64,000 nt of DNA from Pseudogemmatithrix spongiicola (GTDB lineage: Bacteria; Gemmatimonadota; Gemmatimonadetes; Gemmatimonadales; Gemmatimonadaceae), in NCBI RefSeq assembly GCF_030623445.1, contig NZ_CP130613.1:1-64000 (forward strand), read 5' to 3'. Shown here piece by piece: positions 36,390 through 46,415 of this stretch; positions within the stretch are counted from its first letter, which is position 1; every line of letters begins with the position of its first letter. A model generated the notes under the pieces. It did no database searches. It worked only from the letters and a program-made list of their open reading frames with translations, and had not been told where the DNA came from. The position numbers and the translations under genes were made by a program.

Positions 36390-37799
36390 ACGATGCGGGA
36401 AATCAACCTGCGGCCGCTGCGGCTCGCAATCGCCGCGCTGGCGCTGCTGCTCCTCGCGCCGGCGATGCTCGCCGCGCAGCTGCGTGCCGAACTCGAGCGC
36501 ACCATCCAGCGCCGGGTCCTCGCGAACGGGCTCGAGGTGATCGTCGTGCCGAGTCGCGGCGTGCCGCTGGCCACGATCGAACTCGTCGTGAAGAACGGCG
36601 CCTTCACCCAGCCGCCGGAGTACGCCGGGCTCGCGCATCTCTTCGAGCACATGTTCTTCAAGGCGAACGACACCTATCCGGAGCCCGACGCCTTCCTCGA
36701 CCGCGCGGCGGATCTGGGCGCGCTGTTTAACGCGACCACCCGCGAAGAGCTGGTCAACTACTACGTGACCGTCGTCTCCGACTCCGTCGAGGGCGGCATG
36801 CAGTTCCTCAACGCGGCGCTGCGCGGGGCGCAGTTCCGCGCCGATGAGCTGGCGCGCGAGAAGCAGGTCGTCCTCGGCGAATACGACCGCGCCGAGAGTT
36901 CGCCGTTCTTCCGATTGGACGAGTCCATCGGCCGCGTGCTCTGGGGCGACTTCTGGAGCCGCAAGAACACCATCGGCGACCGCGACGTCATCCGGAACGT
37001 CACGCCCGAGCAGATGAAGACGATCCGCGATCTCTACTACGTGCCCAACAACTCGGCGCTCATCGTGAGCGGCGACGTAAGCGCGCCCGCGATGTTCGCG
37101 CTGGCGGAGCGCGTGTTCGGCAGCTGGCCGCGCGGGGAGGATCCGTTCCGCCGCGCTCCGGTGCCCGCGGTGCCGCCGCTGCGCGAGAACCGCGGCATCA
37201 TCGTGGAGGAAGACGTCAACGCCGTGACGGTGCAGATTCAGTGGCATGGGCCCAGCGCGTCCAAGGACGAGGCCGCGACCTTCGCGGCGGACGTGTACTC
37301 GGACGTGCTCAACCAGCCCACCTCCCGCTTCCAGCAACGCCTGGTCGAGAGCGGACTCTGGCAGGGGGTCGTCGTCAACTACTACACGCTGAACCACGTG
37401 GGGCCCATCACCGTCAGCGGCCAGACGTCGCCGGAACGCCTGCGCGAAGCACTCGCGGCGCTGCACGAAGAGCTCCGCGCGACGCTCTCGCCCGGCTACT
37501 TCAGCGCCGACGAACTCGAGGACGTGAAGGCGCACCGCGCGGTGACGACGGCGTTCGGCCAGGAGCGCGCGACCGAGAACTCGCACACCATCGGGTTCTG
37601 GTGGAGCGTCATCGGACTCGACTACCACTTCCGCTACATCGACGAAATGGCCCGCCAGACCGCGAGCGACCTCCAGCGCTACGCGCGCACGTTCATCGTC
37701 GGCAAGCCGCACATCACCGGCGTGATGCTGCCGCGCGGGACCCGTGAACGCCTGAACCTGACCGAGGCCGAGCTGGCGACGCTCGGGAGCGCCCGATGA
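36384..37799 (+). CDS. M16-family zinc metallopeptidase, active subunit
   Basis: A 471-residue exported peptidase: signal peptide (RLAIAALALLLLAPAMLAAQ), then the inverted zinc motif HLFEH in AHLFEHMFFKAN and a downstream Glu-containing helix. It has two M16 repeats in one chain and pairs naturally with the next gene product. It starts at ATG 36384 or ATG 36393, and overlaps the next gene by 4 bases (ATGA). Confidence 0.93.
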   Translation: MHTMREINLRPLRLAIAALALLLLAPAMLAAQLRAELERTIQRRVLANGLEVIVVPSRGVPLATIELVVKNGAFTQPPEYAGLAHLFEHMFFKANDTYPEPDAFLDRAADLGALFNATTREELVNYYVTVVSDSVEGGMQFLNAALRGAQFRADELAREKQVVLGEYDRAESSPFFRLDESIGRVLWGDFWSRKNTIGDRDVIRNVTPEQMKTIRDLYYVPNNSALIVSGDVSAPAMFALAERVFGSWPRGEDPFRRAPVPAVPPLRENRGIIVEEDVNAVTVQIQWHGPSASKDEAATFAADVYSDVLNQPTSRFQQRLVESGLWQGVVVNYYTLNHVGPITVSGQTSPERLREALAALHEELRATLSPGYFSADELEDVKAHRAVTTAFGQERATENSHTIGFWWSVIGLDYHFRYIDEMARQTASDLQRYARTFIVGKPHITGVMLPRGTRERLNLTEAELATLGSAR

Positions 37800-39097
37800 T
37801 CCGCACGATCCTCCTGCTGCTGTTCGTCGCCGTCCAGGCGTTGCCGGCACAGACCCTTCCCGACACGGGCACCATCCGCTTCGAGGTCGGCGGCGTCCGC
37901 ATCATCCATCGCCAGACGGACAACAACCTCTTCTTCGCGAAGCTCTACCTCCTCGGCGGCACGCAGCTTGTCACGGCGGAGACGGCGGGTATCGAGCCCT
38001 TCTTGCTCGACGTGAGCGAACGCGGCACGGCGCGCTACCCGGGGGAGCGTCTGCGGCGCGCGCTCGCGCGCACCGGCGGCCAGATGGGCGTCGAGGCGCA
38101 CCGCGACTGGACGGTCTTCGGCATGGGTACGACCACCGACCGCCTCGACTCCACGTGGGCGATCTACACCGACCGCTTGCTGCGGCCGACGCTTGCCGCC
38201 GAGGACGTGGAGTTCGTGCGCGCGACGACGGTCGCCGCGCTCGCCCAGCGGCAGGACTCGCCGGACGCGCTGCTCGACTACCTCGCCGACAGCGTGGCCT
38301 TCGCGGGACATTCCTACGGGCTCTCCCCGCGCGGCACGGCGGAATCGGTGGGCCGCATCAGCCGCGAGCAGCTGCAGCGCTTTCACCGCGAACAGCTCCA
38401 GCAGTCACGCATGCTGCTCGTCGTCGTGGGCAACGTGCCCCGCGAGAAGCTGCGGCAGATGGTCGCATCGTCGCTCGGGACGCTGCCGCGCGGCGAGTAC
38501 CGGTGGACGACGCCGGCGGCCGGACAGCAGCGACCGGGATCCAGCGTGCATATCGAACCGCGCCGATTGCCAACCAACTACATCCTTGGGTGGTGGGAGG
38601 GCCCGCCGGCCGGTCATCCGGACGTGCCGGCGCTGCGCGTCGCCTCGGCCATCCTCTCGGGCCGTCTCTTCGCCGAAGTGCGGTCGCGCCGCAACCTCAC
38701 GTATGCCGTCGAGGCGCGCTATCGGGATGAAGCCCTCACGTCGGGCGGCCTCTACGTGACGACCACGCGTCCGGACACGACGCTCGGCATCATGCGCGTC
38801 GAGATCCGCAACCTGCAGACCTTCGCGATCCCGACGGAGAACCTGCGGCCGCTCATCCAGCAGTTCCTCACCGAGTACTTCCTCGACAACGAGTCGTCGG
38901 GTGAGCAGGCAGACTTCCTCGCGCGCGCCGAGCTGTATCGCGGCGACTTCCGGGCGGCCGAGCGGTTCGTCGCGGACCTACGCGCCGTCACCGGCGAGGA
39001 CGTGCAGCGCGTCGCCCGCACCTACATGCGCAGCATGCGGTTCGCGTACATCGGCAACCCGACGCAGGTGAATCGCTTCCGCCTCATGGGATTCTGA
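37796..39097 (+). CDS. M16-family peptidase-like protein, inactive subunit
   Basis: A 433-residue exported paralogue (signal MIRTILLLLFVAVQALPAQ). The position of HxxEH reads GIEPFLLDVSE, so zinc cannot bind. The substrate-clamping region of the second domain is kept (SRRNLTYAVEARY). Active/inactive M16 pairs form a closed chamber, so these two products probably form a heterodimer in the periplasm. Confidence 0.92.
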   Translation: MIRTILLLLFVAVQALPAQTLPDTGTIRFEVGGVRIIHRQTDNNLFFAKLYLLGGTQLVTAETAGIEPFLLDVSERGTARYPGERLRRALARTGGQMGVEAHRDWTVFGMGTTTDRLDSTWAIYTDRLLRPTLAAEDVEFVRATTVAALAQRQDSPDALLDYLADSVAFAGHSYGLSPRGTAESVGRISREQLQRFHREQLQQSRMLLVVVGNVPREKLRQMVASSLGTLPRGEYRWTTPAAGQQRPGSSVHIEPRRLPTNYILGWWEGPPAGHPDVPALRVASAILSGRLFAEVRSRRNLTYAVEARYRDEALTSGGLYVTTTRPDTTLGIMRVEIRNLQTFAIPTENLRPLIQQFLTEYFLDNESSGEQADFLARAELYRGDFRAAERFVADLRAVTGEDVQRVARTYMRSMRFAYIGNPTQVNRFRLMGF

Positions 39098-39107
39098 GGC
39101 GGAAGCG
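39074..39107. terminator. Bidirectional hairpin over the M16 stop codon
   Basis: CGCTTCCGCCTC (39074-39085) and GAGGCGGAAGCG (39096-39107) are a perfect 12-bp inverted repeat with a 10-base loop. The TGA stop of the M16 gene spans the loop and right arm (39095-39097). It lies between the convergent M16 and his operons; no U-run is present on either side. Confidence 0.55.
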
Positions 39108-39139
39108 GCAGGCACGCGCGGCGCGCGCTCTACAGGCGT

Positions 39140-39739
39140 TCAGCGCGCGCGCTGCGTGAAGACATCGCGGACACCGTCGAGCGAACCGCCGACCGCACGG
39201 AGCGCCACGAGGGCGTGATAGATCAGGTCCGCGGCCTCTTCCGTGGCCCGCGCGACGTCGTTGTCCGCACAGGCGGTCACCAACTCACTGGCTTCTTCGC
39301 CGATCTTCTTCAGGCGGAGATTGCGATCTGCCAGCAGCTTCTGCGTGTAGCCCTTGCCGGCAGCCGCGGGTTCCGCGGCGCGCGCCGCGATCGTGGCGTC
39401 GAGCGCCGCGAGCGCGTCGCCGCGCGCCGTCTCGCCGAAACAGGTGCGCGTGCCGGTGTGGCACGCGGGTCCGGTGGGCTCGACGCGCGCAAGCACCGCA
39501 TCGCCGTCGCAGTCGGCGACCAACTCACGCACGTGCAGCACGTTGCCGCTCGTCGCGCCCTTGTGCCACGGTCCGCGCGTCCGGCTGAAGAGATGCAGTT
39601 CGCCGCTCGCGAGTGTGCGTTCCAGCGCCTCGCGGTCGGCCCACGCGACCATGAGCACGGCGCCGGAGCGCAGGTCCTGGGCAATCACGTTCACCAAGCC
39701 GTTGCCCTTCGTGAAGTCGAGGCGATCCAGGTCAATCAT
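39140..39739 (-). CDS. hisIE: Bifunctional phosphoribosyl-AMP cyclohydrolase/phosphoribosyl-ATP pyrophosphatase
   Basis: A 199-residue fusion for steps 2 and 3 of histidine synthesis. The N-terminal HisI half has the HKGATSGNVLHV motif and zinc/metal Cys and Asp residues (DCDGDAVLARV, then CHTG and TCFGE). The C-terminal HisE half has KKIGEEASELV. ATG 39739 starts the normal HisI sequence [16 protein letters not shown]. It is the last gene of the his operon and overlaps hisN by 8 bases. Confidence 0.97.
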   Translation of the reverse strand: MIDLDRLDFTKGNGLVNVIAQDLRSGAVLMVAWADREALERTLASGELHLFSRTRGPWHKGATSGNVLHVRELVADCDGDAVLARVEPTGPACHTGTRTCFGETARGDALAALDATIAARAAEPAAAGKGYTQKLLADRNLRLKKIGEEASELVTACADNDVARATEEAADLIYHALVALRAVGGSLDGVRDVFTQRAR

Positions 39740-40493
39740 CGAAATAGTCCCGCACGGTGGCCGCGAGGGCCTTGTTGGTGGCAATGGCGGAACCCGCAAA
39801 GGCGCTCGGCGTGCCATCGAGGGCGGTGAACACGCCGCCAGCTTCTTCAATGATTGGCTGGAAGCACGCGGCGTCCCAGGGATTCACGATGGGATCGACC
39901 ATCGCCTCGGCGCGGCCGGTGGCCACCAGCAGGTACCCGTAACAGTCACCCCATGTGCGGGCGATGGCCGCCTCACCGATGAGCGTCCGCCACCCATCGA
40001 GCAGGGCGGTGCTGCGGAACGTACGCTCGTCCGTGATGAGTACGGTCGCGCCGGCGAGCGTCGCGCAATCGCTGACCCCGGTCCGCTGACCGTTCCACCA
40101 GCAGCCTTCTCCCGGCGCGGCCGCGATGGTCTCGTCCACGGCCGGAAAGCACGCCGCACCGGCCAACACGCGGTCGCCCTCCACCACCGCGACCAGCGAT
40201 CCCCAGAGCGGCACGCCGCGCACGAAGCTCTTGGTGCCATCGATCGGATCGATGATCCAGCGGCGGCCCGACGTTCCCTCGTGCTCGCCAAGCTCCTCGC
40301 CGAGGACGCCATCGTCCGGAAAGCGCTCGGCAATCCACGCGCGTGCGGCGGCTTCCGCTTCGCGGTCGGCAACCGTGACTGGCGATCCGTCGGCCTTCGT
40401 CTCGACCGTGAGCACGGACCGATAGTGTCCGAGCGCGACGGCACCGATGTGGCGCGCGAGCGCCTCGGCGGCCTGCAGCAAGTCGCGGCTCAT
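39732..40493 (-). CDS. hisN: Histidinol-phosphatase, inositol-monophosphatase type
   Basis: A 253-residue Mg2+ phosphatase with the IMPase signatures [12 protein letters not shown] and [17 protein letters not shown]. Its place inside the his operon and the absence of a HisB N-terminal phosphatase domain indicate it removes phosphate from histidinol phosphate (the HisN type known from Actinobacteria). It overlaps hisF by 4 bases. Confidence 0.9.
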   Translation of the reverse strand: MSRDLLQAAEALARHIGAVALGHYRSVLTVETKADGSPVTVADREAEAAARAWIAERFPDDGVLGEELGEHEGTSGRRWIIDPIDGTKSFVRGVPLWGSLVAVVEGDRVLAGAACFPAVDETIAAAPGEGCWWNGQRTGVSDCATLAGATVLITDERTFRSTALLDGWRTLIGEAAIARTWGDCYGYLLVATGRAEAMVDPIVNPWDAACFQPIIEEAGGVFTALDGTPSAFAGSAIATNKALAATVRDYFDD

Positions 40494-41257
40494 GCGGCCA
40501 CCTCGCGCACCGGAAGCGCCGCCGCGCGCATCGCATCCTTGAGCGCCGCGACGGTCGTCGTGCCGTCGTGCAGGATACCGGCCACGAGCGCGGCGTCTGC
40601 GCCGCCAGCGACGATCGCCTCACGCACATGCGCCGCCGTGCCCGCACCTCCCGACGCGATGACCGGCACCGAGACGGCGTCGGCGACCGCGCGCGTCAAC
40701 GCGAGATCGTAGCCATCCCGCGCGCCGTCGCGGTCGATGCTCGTGAGCAGGATCTCCCCCGCCCCACGTCGCGCGCACTCCGCCGCCCACTCCACGGCGT
40801 CGAGGCCGGTCGGGCGACGCCCACCCGCGACGTACACGCGCCATCCGTCGCCTTCCCGCTTGGCGTCGATGCTGGCGACGATGCACTGCGCGCCGAAGCG
40901 CTCCGCGCCTTCCGTGATGAGTTCCGGGCGCCGTACGGCCGCGCTGTTCACGCCGACCTTGTCGGCGCCCGCGCGCAATGCGGCCGACATCGCGTCGACC
41001 GAATCGATGCCGCCGCCGATCGTCAGCGGGATGAACAGGCGTTCGGCCGTCCGCCGCGCGAGCTCCAGCGTGGTGCCGCGGGCTTCGTGCGTGGCGGTGA
41101 TGTCGAGGAAGACGATCTCGTCCGCGCCTTCCGCTTCGTAGCGCGTGGCCAGTTCGACCGGGTCACCAACGTCGCGCAACCCGACGAACTGCGTGCCCTT
41201 CACCACGCGCCCGCGGTCCACGTCGAGACACACGATCAACCGTCGCGTCAGCGTCAC
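40490..41257 (-). CDS. hisF: Imidazole glycerol phosphate synthase, cyclase subunit
   Basis: A 255-residue TIM barrel that uses ammonia from HisH to form imidazole glycerol phosphate and AICAR. The catalytic Asp pair lies in [15 protein letters not shown] and [10 protein letters not shown], with the phosphate-binding loops TIGGGID and ASGGAGT. Its length is typical, and it overlaps hisB by 4 bases. Confidence 0.97.
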   Translation of the reverse strand: MTLTRRLIVCLDVDRGRVVKGTQFVGLRDVGDPVELATRYEAEGADEIVFLDITATHEARGTTLELARRTAERLFIPLTIGGGIDSVDAMSAALRAGADKVGVNSAAVRRPELITEGAERFGAQCIVASIDAKREGDGWRVYVAGGRRPTGLDAVEWAAECARRGAGEILLTSIDRDGARDGYDLALTRAVADAVSVPVIASGGAGTAAHVREAIVAGGADAALVAGILHDGTTTVAALKDAMRAAALPVREVAA

Positions 41258-41796
41258 TCGACCTCCAGCGCGATGGCGCCCTTGGTCGAGAACACCGCGC
41301 CGGAGTCCTTGGCGGCATCGCGCAGCGCGAAACCCAGCGCCTTGAACGCCGCCTCGACGATGTGATGCCGGTCCTCGCCGCGCAGCACGCGCAGGTGGAG
41401 CGTGAAGCGCGCCGCGTCGCAGAACGAGCGCATCCAGTGGTCGTACAGCGAGCTGGGGATCGGACCTTCATAGTACGGCCGCCCGCCCACATCGAGCACG
41501 GCGTGGACCAGCGCCTCGTCCATCGGCACGGTGCGATCGCCGTAGCGCGCCGCCGTCGCGGGCAAGGCTTTCGCGATGGCCGGGCCGACGGTGAGTGCGA
41601 CGTCCTCGATCAAATGGTGCCGCAGGTCGCCGCGCGCGTGGATGGTGAGGTCGATGCCGCTGTACTTCGCCAGCGCCGTCAGCATGTGATCGAGAAAGGG
41701 AATCGACGTATCCACCGTCGCCTTCCCCTCCCCGAGCCGCGCTTCGACGCGGATCTGCGTTTCCTTGGTGCTGCGTTCCACGACCACGGGCTTCAT
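41254..41796 (-). CDS. hisB: Imidazoleglycerol-phosphate dehydratase
   Basis: A 180-residue monofunctional enzyme with the manganese-ligand His motifs RHHLIEDV and [13 protein letters not shown]. No HAD phosphatase domain is fused, consistent with the separate hisN in the operon. ATG 41796 begins [19 protein letters not shown]; upstream sequence in this frame is antisense-like noise. It overlaps hisA by 4 bases. Confidence 0.97.
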   Translation of the reverse strand: MKPVVVERSTKETQIRVEARLGEGKATVDTSIPFLDHMLTALAKYSGIDLTIHARGDLRHHLIEDVALTVGPAIAKALPATAARYGDRTVPMDEALVHAVLDVGGRPYYEGPIPSSLYDHWMRSFCDAARFTLHLRVLRGEDRHHIVEAAFKALGFALRDAAKDSGAVFSTKGAIALEVE

Positions 41797-42506
41797 TCGG
41801 CGAACTCCTCGGCGACGATGCGCGCATCGAGCGCATCGGTGTACAGCGCCATGCCCAGCACGGCCGCGGCCACCCCGCGGTCTTCCAGGCTGCGCAGGTC
41901 CAGCAGCGTGCCCACGCCGCCGGAAGCGATCACCGGCCACGGCGATGCGTCCACGACGTCGGCCATCAAGGCGAGATCCGTGCCCTGCATCTTCCCTTCC
42001 TTCTGCACGGCGGTCACGAGCAGACCCGCGAGCGGCAGCGCCTCCAGCTCCCGCACGAGCTCGACGATTTCGCGCGTCGACTCCTTGGCCCATCCCCGCG
42101 TGACGACCGTGCGGCCCTTCACGTCCGCGGCGAGCACAAGCCGACCCGGTGCGCGGTCGGCCTGCTCGGCCAACCACTCCGGATCCTCGACGCCGCGCGT
42201 CCCGACGACGATGCGGTCCGCGCCTTCGTCGAGGAGTGCATCGATGGCCTCCGCGTCGCGCACGCCCCCGCCGACCTGCACCGGCACGCCCGAGCGCGTG
42301 ATGAGCTCCCGCAGCAACTCGCGGTTGTCGCCGCGGCCTGTCGCCGCGTCGAGGTCCACCAGGTGCAGGCGCGAGAACCCCGCGGCCACCCAGCGCTGCG
42401 CAACGCGCAGCGGGTCGTCGAGGCGCACGGCCTCTTTCGCATAATCTCCGCCGACCAACTGCACGCAGTGGCCGTCGCGAAGGTCGATGGCAGGAATGGC
42501 TAGCAT
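41793..42506 (-). CDS. hisA: ProFAR isomerase
   Basis: A 237-residue TIM-barrel isomerase for step 4, starting MLAIPAIDLRDGHCVQLVGG with the catalytic Asp in the first strand. VQVGGGVRD and IASGGVGT form the phosphate sites. Its ATG shares one base with the hisH stop (TAATG). Confidence 0.97.
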   Translation of the reverse strand: MLAIPAIDLRDGHCVQLVGGDYAKEAVRLDDPLRVAQRWVAAGFSRLHLVDLDAATGRGDNRELLRELITRSGVPVQVGGGVRDAEAIDALLDEGADRIVVGTRGVEDPEWLAEQADRAPGRLVLAADVKGRTVVTRGWAKESTREIVELVRELEALPLAGLLVTAVQKEGKMQGTDLALMADVVDASPWPVIASGGVGTLLDLRSLEDRGVAAAVLGMALYTDALDARIVAEEFAE

Positions 42507-43129
42507 TACACAGAACGGAGGGTGGGAACCGCGCGCCGCGCGTCGTCGAGGAACGCCTCGATGAACCGCCGGCCGGGAGTGCTGCTCTTCTCGGGATGGA
42601 ACTGGACGCCGACGCAGCGCCCATGACGAACGGCTGCGGGGAAGCGATCGCGACCGTGCGTCGACCACGCGATGACGACCGACGGATCGCTCGGCCGGCA
42701 CGCGAAGCTATTGGCATAGTATGCGACATCGAGCCCGCTGGCGGAGAACATCCCGTCGCGGCGGTCGTCGAGGGCATTCCAGCCGATCTGCGGCAGCCGG
42801 TCGGCGTCAATCCGCGTGACGCGTCCCGCGAAGATCCCCAACCCAGCGCCGGGACCTTCATCGCTCCCGTCGAACATCAACTGCATGCCGAGGCAGATGC
42901 CCAGCGTGGGCAGGCCGGCGAGGATGGCCGCACGCATCGCATCCCTGCCACCGGCAAGCCGCTCGGCGGCAGGCGCGAAGGCTCCAACGCCCGGCAGGAT
43001 GAGCACGTCGGCGCCCTCCGCCGCTGCGCCGGGGTCGGTGCTCACCTGCAGGCTGCGCTCCGGACCGTCCAGCGCCTTCAGCAAGGAATGCAGGTTGCCC
43101 GCGCCGTAATCGAAGACGTGGATGCGCAT
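42506..43129 (-). CDS. hisH: Imidazole glycerol phosphate synthase, glutamine amidotransferase subunit
   Basis: A 207-residue class I amidotransferase supplying ammonia to HisF. The Cys nucleophile lies in GICLGMQLMFDGSDE and the His-Glu pair in GVQFHPEKSS; DYGAGNLHSLLKAL is the typical start. The ATG at 43129 is the last base of the hisC stop (1-base overlap). Confidence 0.97.
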   Translation of the reverse strand: MRIHVFDYGAGNLHSLLKALDGPERSLQVSTDPGAAAEGADVLILPGVGAFAPAAERLAGGRDAMRAAILAGLPTLGICLGMQLMFDGSDEGPGAGLGIFAGRVTRIDADRLPQIGWNALDDRRDGMFSASGLDVAYYANSFACRPSDPSVVIAWSTHGRDRFPAAVRHGRCVGVQFHPEKSSTPGRRFIEAFLDDARRAVPTLRSV

Positions 43130-44178
43130 CACGCGAAGACCTCGTCGAGCGCCGCAATCACGCGGTCGGTCTCCGCCGTCGGCGCGGCGCCGATGCGCAG
43201 CGCATCCCCGATGCCGGGGAGTCCGGAGAACGCGCGGACGCCGATGCCCCGCGAGCGGAAGCGATCGGCCACGTCCTTCGCTGGTCGGTCGAGCGCCGCG
43301 AAGACGAAGTTGCCCTCCGAGGCCCACACCGTCACCCCCGGAAGGCGACGCATCGCCGCCGCGAGGCGATCGCGCTCGATGCATGTCTGGCGTGCGACCT
43401 CGCGCACCCATTCGCCGTCCTGCGTCAGTGCCGCGGCCGCCGCGAGCTCCGCGGCCGCATTCACTTTGTACGGACCGCGCGCCTTCGTCACCGCCGCCAC
43501 GAGGGCCGCGCTGCCCACGCCATAGCCGACGCGGAGGCCTGCGAGTCCCCAAGCCTTCGAGAACGTGCGCGTCACGAGCACGTTTTCGCGCTGCGCGGCC
43601 TCGCGGCGCAGGTCATGCGCATCAGTGAACTCCCCGTAGGCTTCATCGAGCAGCACGATCCCCGGGGCCTCGTCGAACAGCCGCACGAGCTCGCCGCGCG
43701 GCGTCACCGTCCCGGTCGGATTGTTCGGCGAGCAGGCATAGATGATCGCCGCGCGCGTCGCCAGCAGCGCGTCCACGTCCATCGCTCCATCGCGGCGCAG
43801 CGGCACGGCGATCGGCGTCACGCGGTTCAGCCGCGCGAACGTCGGGATCATCGAGAACGTCGGATCGGCATGCGCAAGCGTTGCGCCGTCGGTGGCGACC
43901 GCACGGATGCATGCGTCCAGCACGTCGTCGCTGCCGCAGCCTGCGACCACCTGATCCGCGGCGATGCCGAGCGGCGCGGCCACCGCCTGCGTCAACGCAC
44001 CCGCGCTGACCCGCGGATACTCGCGGAGCAGCTCGGTCGTCGCCGCCTGCACGGCGCGCAGCGCCGAGGGCGGCGTGCCCCAGAGGTTCACGTTGTCCCG
44101 CAGGTCGAGTGACACGTCATCGAGCGGGGACGGCGCGTAGAGCGGAATGCCGCCGAGGTCAGGGCGCAGCGGCATCAT
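43129..44178 (-). CDS. hisC: Histidinol-phosphate aminotransferase
   Basis: A 349-residue PLP enzyme of aminotransferase class I/II, with the PLP lysine in RTFSKAWGLAGLRVGYG and the substrate motif SPNNPTGTV. ATG 44178 overlaps the hisD stop by 4 bases; a second ATG follows at once (44175). Confidence 0.96.
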   Translation of the reverse strand: MMPLRPDLGGIPLYAPSPLDDVSLDLRDNVNLWGTPPSALRAVQAATTELLREYPRVSAGALTQAVAAPLGIAADQVVAGCGSDDVLDACIRAVATDGATLAHADPTFSMIPTFARLNRVTPIAVPLRRDGAMDVDALLATRAAIIYACSPNNPTGTVTPRGELVRLFDEAPGIVLLDEAYGEFTDAHDLRREAAQRENVLVTRTFSKAWGLAGLRVGYGVGSAALVAAVTKARGPYKVNAAAELAAAAALTQDGEWVREVARQTCIERDRLAAAMRRLPGVTVWASEGNFVFAALDRPAKDVADRFRSRGIGVRAFSGLPGIGDALRIGAAPTAETDRVIAALDEVFA

Positions 44179-45482
44179 GCCCCACCCCACTGCCGCGCAG
44201 CCGCGGCGTGCGCCGGCAGGCCTTCGGCGCGCGCGAACGTGTCGACGTCGTCGGCCAATCGGCGCGCCGCCTCGCGATCGATGCGCTGCCACGTGGTCCA
44301 GCGGACGAAGTCCAGCGTCGAGAGGCCGGACCAGATGCGCGCCAACCCCCCAGTCGGTAACACGTGATTCGCGCCGCTCATGTAGTCGCCGAACGCCACG
44401 CTCGCCGTCTCACCGATGAAGACCGTGCCGGCGCCGCGCAGCTCGGCCAGCACCCTGCCCTCCACGGCCGGCGCGACCGCCAGCAGCAGGTGCTCGGCAG
44501 CCCACGCGTTGGCGAACTCCACGGCATCGACGAGCGACTCCACCGTGAGGATCCCACCCCGCGCCGCGAACGCTGCGCGAATCACGTCCGCGCGCGGCTC
44601 GGCATCGACGCGCGATTCAAGCTCGCGCCGGACCTCGGTGGCCAGCGCGTCGCTATCCGTGACCAAGACCACGGCGGCGACGGGATCGTGCTCCGCCTGC
44701 GCGAGCATCTCGCGCGCCACGACGGCGGGTGTCGCACTCGCGTCGGCGAGCACCAGCAGCTCACTCGGGCCCGCCGGTGAGTCGATGCCGACGCGGCCGG
44801 ACACCTGCAACTTCGCTTCGGCGACGTAGGCGTTTCCGGGGCCGACGATGCGATCCACGGCGGGAATGCTCGCCGTGCCGTAGGCCATCGCCGCAACGGC
44901 ACCGGCGCCGCCCACGGCGAACACGCGATCGACGCCGGCGATCGCCGCCGCCGCGAGCAGGACGGCACTCGGCGCGCCCCTCGCGTCGGGAGGCGAACAC
45001 ACGATCACTTCGCGCACGCCGGCGACGCGCGCAGGCACGGCCCCCATGAGCAGCGAGCTCGGGTACGTCGCGCGCCCCCCCGGTGCGTAGACGCCAACGC
45101 GCGCGAGTGGGTCGGGACGACGCCCGATGATCGCGCCGTCTGGCGTCGCCACTTCCCGCGGCTCGGGGCGGAAAGCCTCGTGCACGCGCCGGATGTTGGC
45201 TGCGGCGCGCTCGAGCGCACGACGCAACGTCGCATCCAGGGATGTGAGCGCGGCCTCCCACGCGTCACGCGGTACCTCAAGGCGGTCCAGCGTCGCGCCG
45301 TCAAACTCGCGCGCGTACGCCAGCAGCGCCGCGTCGCCCTCGGCACGCACGCGCGCGAGAACGGTGCGCGTGCGCTCACGGACGGCGTCGTCGGTCGTGG
45401 TATTGCGGTCGAAGAGGGCGCGCCGCGCCGTCGCGTCGAGCGAGGTGAGCGGACCCACGGCCGCGAAGCGAAGCGCGCTCAC
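44175..45482 (-). CDS. hisD: Histidinol dehydrogenase
   Basis: A 435-residue NAD enzyme for the last two oxidations. The zinc ligands lie in MLAQAEHDPVAAVVLVTD and MSGANHVLPTGGLAR, and the general-base region is WAAEHLLLAV. GTG 45482 overlaps the hisG stop by 4 bases and gives a normal length. Confidence 0.97.
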   Translation of the reverse strand: MSALRFAAVGPLTSLDATARRALFDRNTTTDDAVRERTRTVLARVRAEGDAALLAYAREFDGATLDRLEVPRDAWEAALTSLDATLRRALERAAANIRRVHEAFRPEPREVATPDGAIIGRRPDPLARVGVYAPGGRATYPSSLLMGAVPARVAGVREVIVCSPPDARGAPSAVLLAAAAIAGVDRVFAVGGAGAVAAMAYGTASIPAVDRIVGPGNAYVAEAKLQVSGRVGIDSPAGPSELLVLADASATPAVVAREMLAQAEHDPVAAVVLVTDSDALATEVRRELESRVDAEPRADVIRAAFAARGGILTVESLVDAVEFANAWAAEHLLLAVAPAVEGRVLAELRGAGTVFIGETASVAFGDYMSGANHVLPTGGLARIWSGLSTLDFVRWTTWQRIDREAARRLADDVDTFARAEGLPAHAAAARQWGGA

Positions 45483-46351
45483 GCCAGCAACCTCTCGATG
45501 CGTGTGACGAGAATGCCCTCGGCGCCGATCGCCTTGAGGGCGTTGATGGTGCGGTAGATGCCCGACGCCGGGCACACCGCGTGCACGGCGACCTTGCTCC
45601 CGCCGTTCATCACGTCGATCACCGTCGGGCCGGAGATGCCCGGGAGGATCTGCTTGACTTCGTCGAGCCTGGTGCGCGGGACGTTGGCCATCAGGTAGCG
45701 CTGGCCACGCGCCGCCAACACCGACCCCAGGGCATCCACGAGTTCGCGCAACGTGCGATCGCGTTCGCCGACCGGGGCGCGGCCACTCGCAGGACCGGCG
45801 ACCACGAGGTGCGCGGTGGACTCGAGTACGTTGCCGATCTCCCGCAGCCCGTTCACCCGCAGCGTCGAACCGGTCGAGGTAAGGTCGACGATCACGTCGG
45901 CGATGCCGAGGTGCGGCGCGATCTCGACGGCGCCGGAGACTGGCACCAACTCGACGCGCTTGCCGGCTGCGGCGAAGAAGCGCTGGGTGAGTTGCGGGAA
46001 AACGGTCGCGATGCGCGTGCCGTCGGGAATCTCGGCGATGCTGCGCACGCTGCCGTCATCCTTGGCGGCGACCACGAGGCGGCAGCGGCCGAACCCGAGG
46101 TCGAGTCGCGATTCGAGCGGCCGGCCGGACTCGCTGACGAGGTCCCAGCCGGTGATGCCGGCATCGGCCGCGCCGTCCGCGACGAACTCCGGGATGTCCT
46201 GGGCGCGCACGAAGATCGCCTCGAATTCGCCCCCGAGGGATGCGACGAGTGCGCGCTCCGAGGAGGCGCGGACCTCAAGTCCGGCGTCAGCGAGCAAGGA
46301 TCGGGCGTCGTCGTGCAGACGGCCCTTGTTGGGAATGGCGAGGCGGAGCAT
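45479..46351 (-). CDS. hisG: ATP phosphoribosyltransferase, long (self-regulated) form
   Basis: A 290-residue enzyme for the first committed step. The length and C-terminal ACT-like tail (VHAVCPASGIYRTINALKAI) mark the HisG-long form, which binds histidine for feedback inhibition and needs no HisZ; none is present. ATG 46351 (MLRLAIPNKGRLHDD) is the true start. The in-frame extension upstream is the attenuator region, whose terminator ends 26 bases before this ATG. Confidence 0.97.
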   Translation of the reverse strand: MLRLAIPNKGRLHDDARSLLADAGLEVRASSERALVASLGGEFEAIFVRAQDIPEFVADGAADAGITGWDLVSESGRPLESRLDLGFGRCRLVVAAKDDGSVRSIAEIPDGTRIATVFPQLTQRFFAAAGKRVELVPVSGAVEIAPHLGIADVIVDLTSTGSTLRVNGLREIGNVLESTAHLVVAGPASGRAPVGERDRTLRELVDALGSVLAARGQRYLMANVPRTRLDEVKQILPGISGPTVIDVMNGGSKVAVHAVCPASGIYRTINALKAIGAEGILVTRIERLLA

Positions 46352-46375
46352 GGAAGCGGGGAGCGGAGGAAAGGC

Positions 46376-46415
46376 GAAAAAACAAAACGACCCGTCCGGC
46401 AGTTCCGGACGGGTC
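46376..46415 (-). terminator. his operon attenuator (intrinsic terminator)
   Basis: On the minus strand GACCCGTCCGG (46415-46405) pairs perfectly with CCGGACGGGTC (46399-46389) around the loop AACTG, followed by GTTTTGTTTTTT. It ends just before hisG. Its 5' arm is also the 3' arm of the alternative antiterminator, so formation depends on leader translation. Confidence 0.92.

Noticed and set aside
36390-37850. Long N-terminal extension of the murB frame
   Set aside because: The extension is antisense to the M16 gene; MurB homology begins only after the ATG at 36389.
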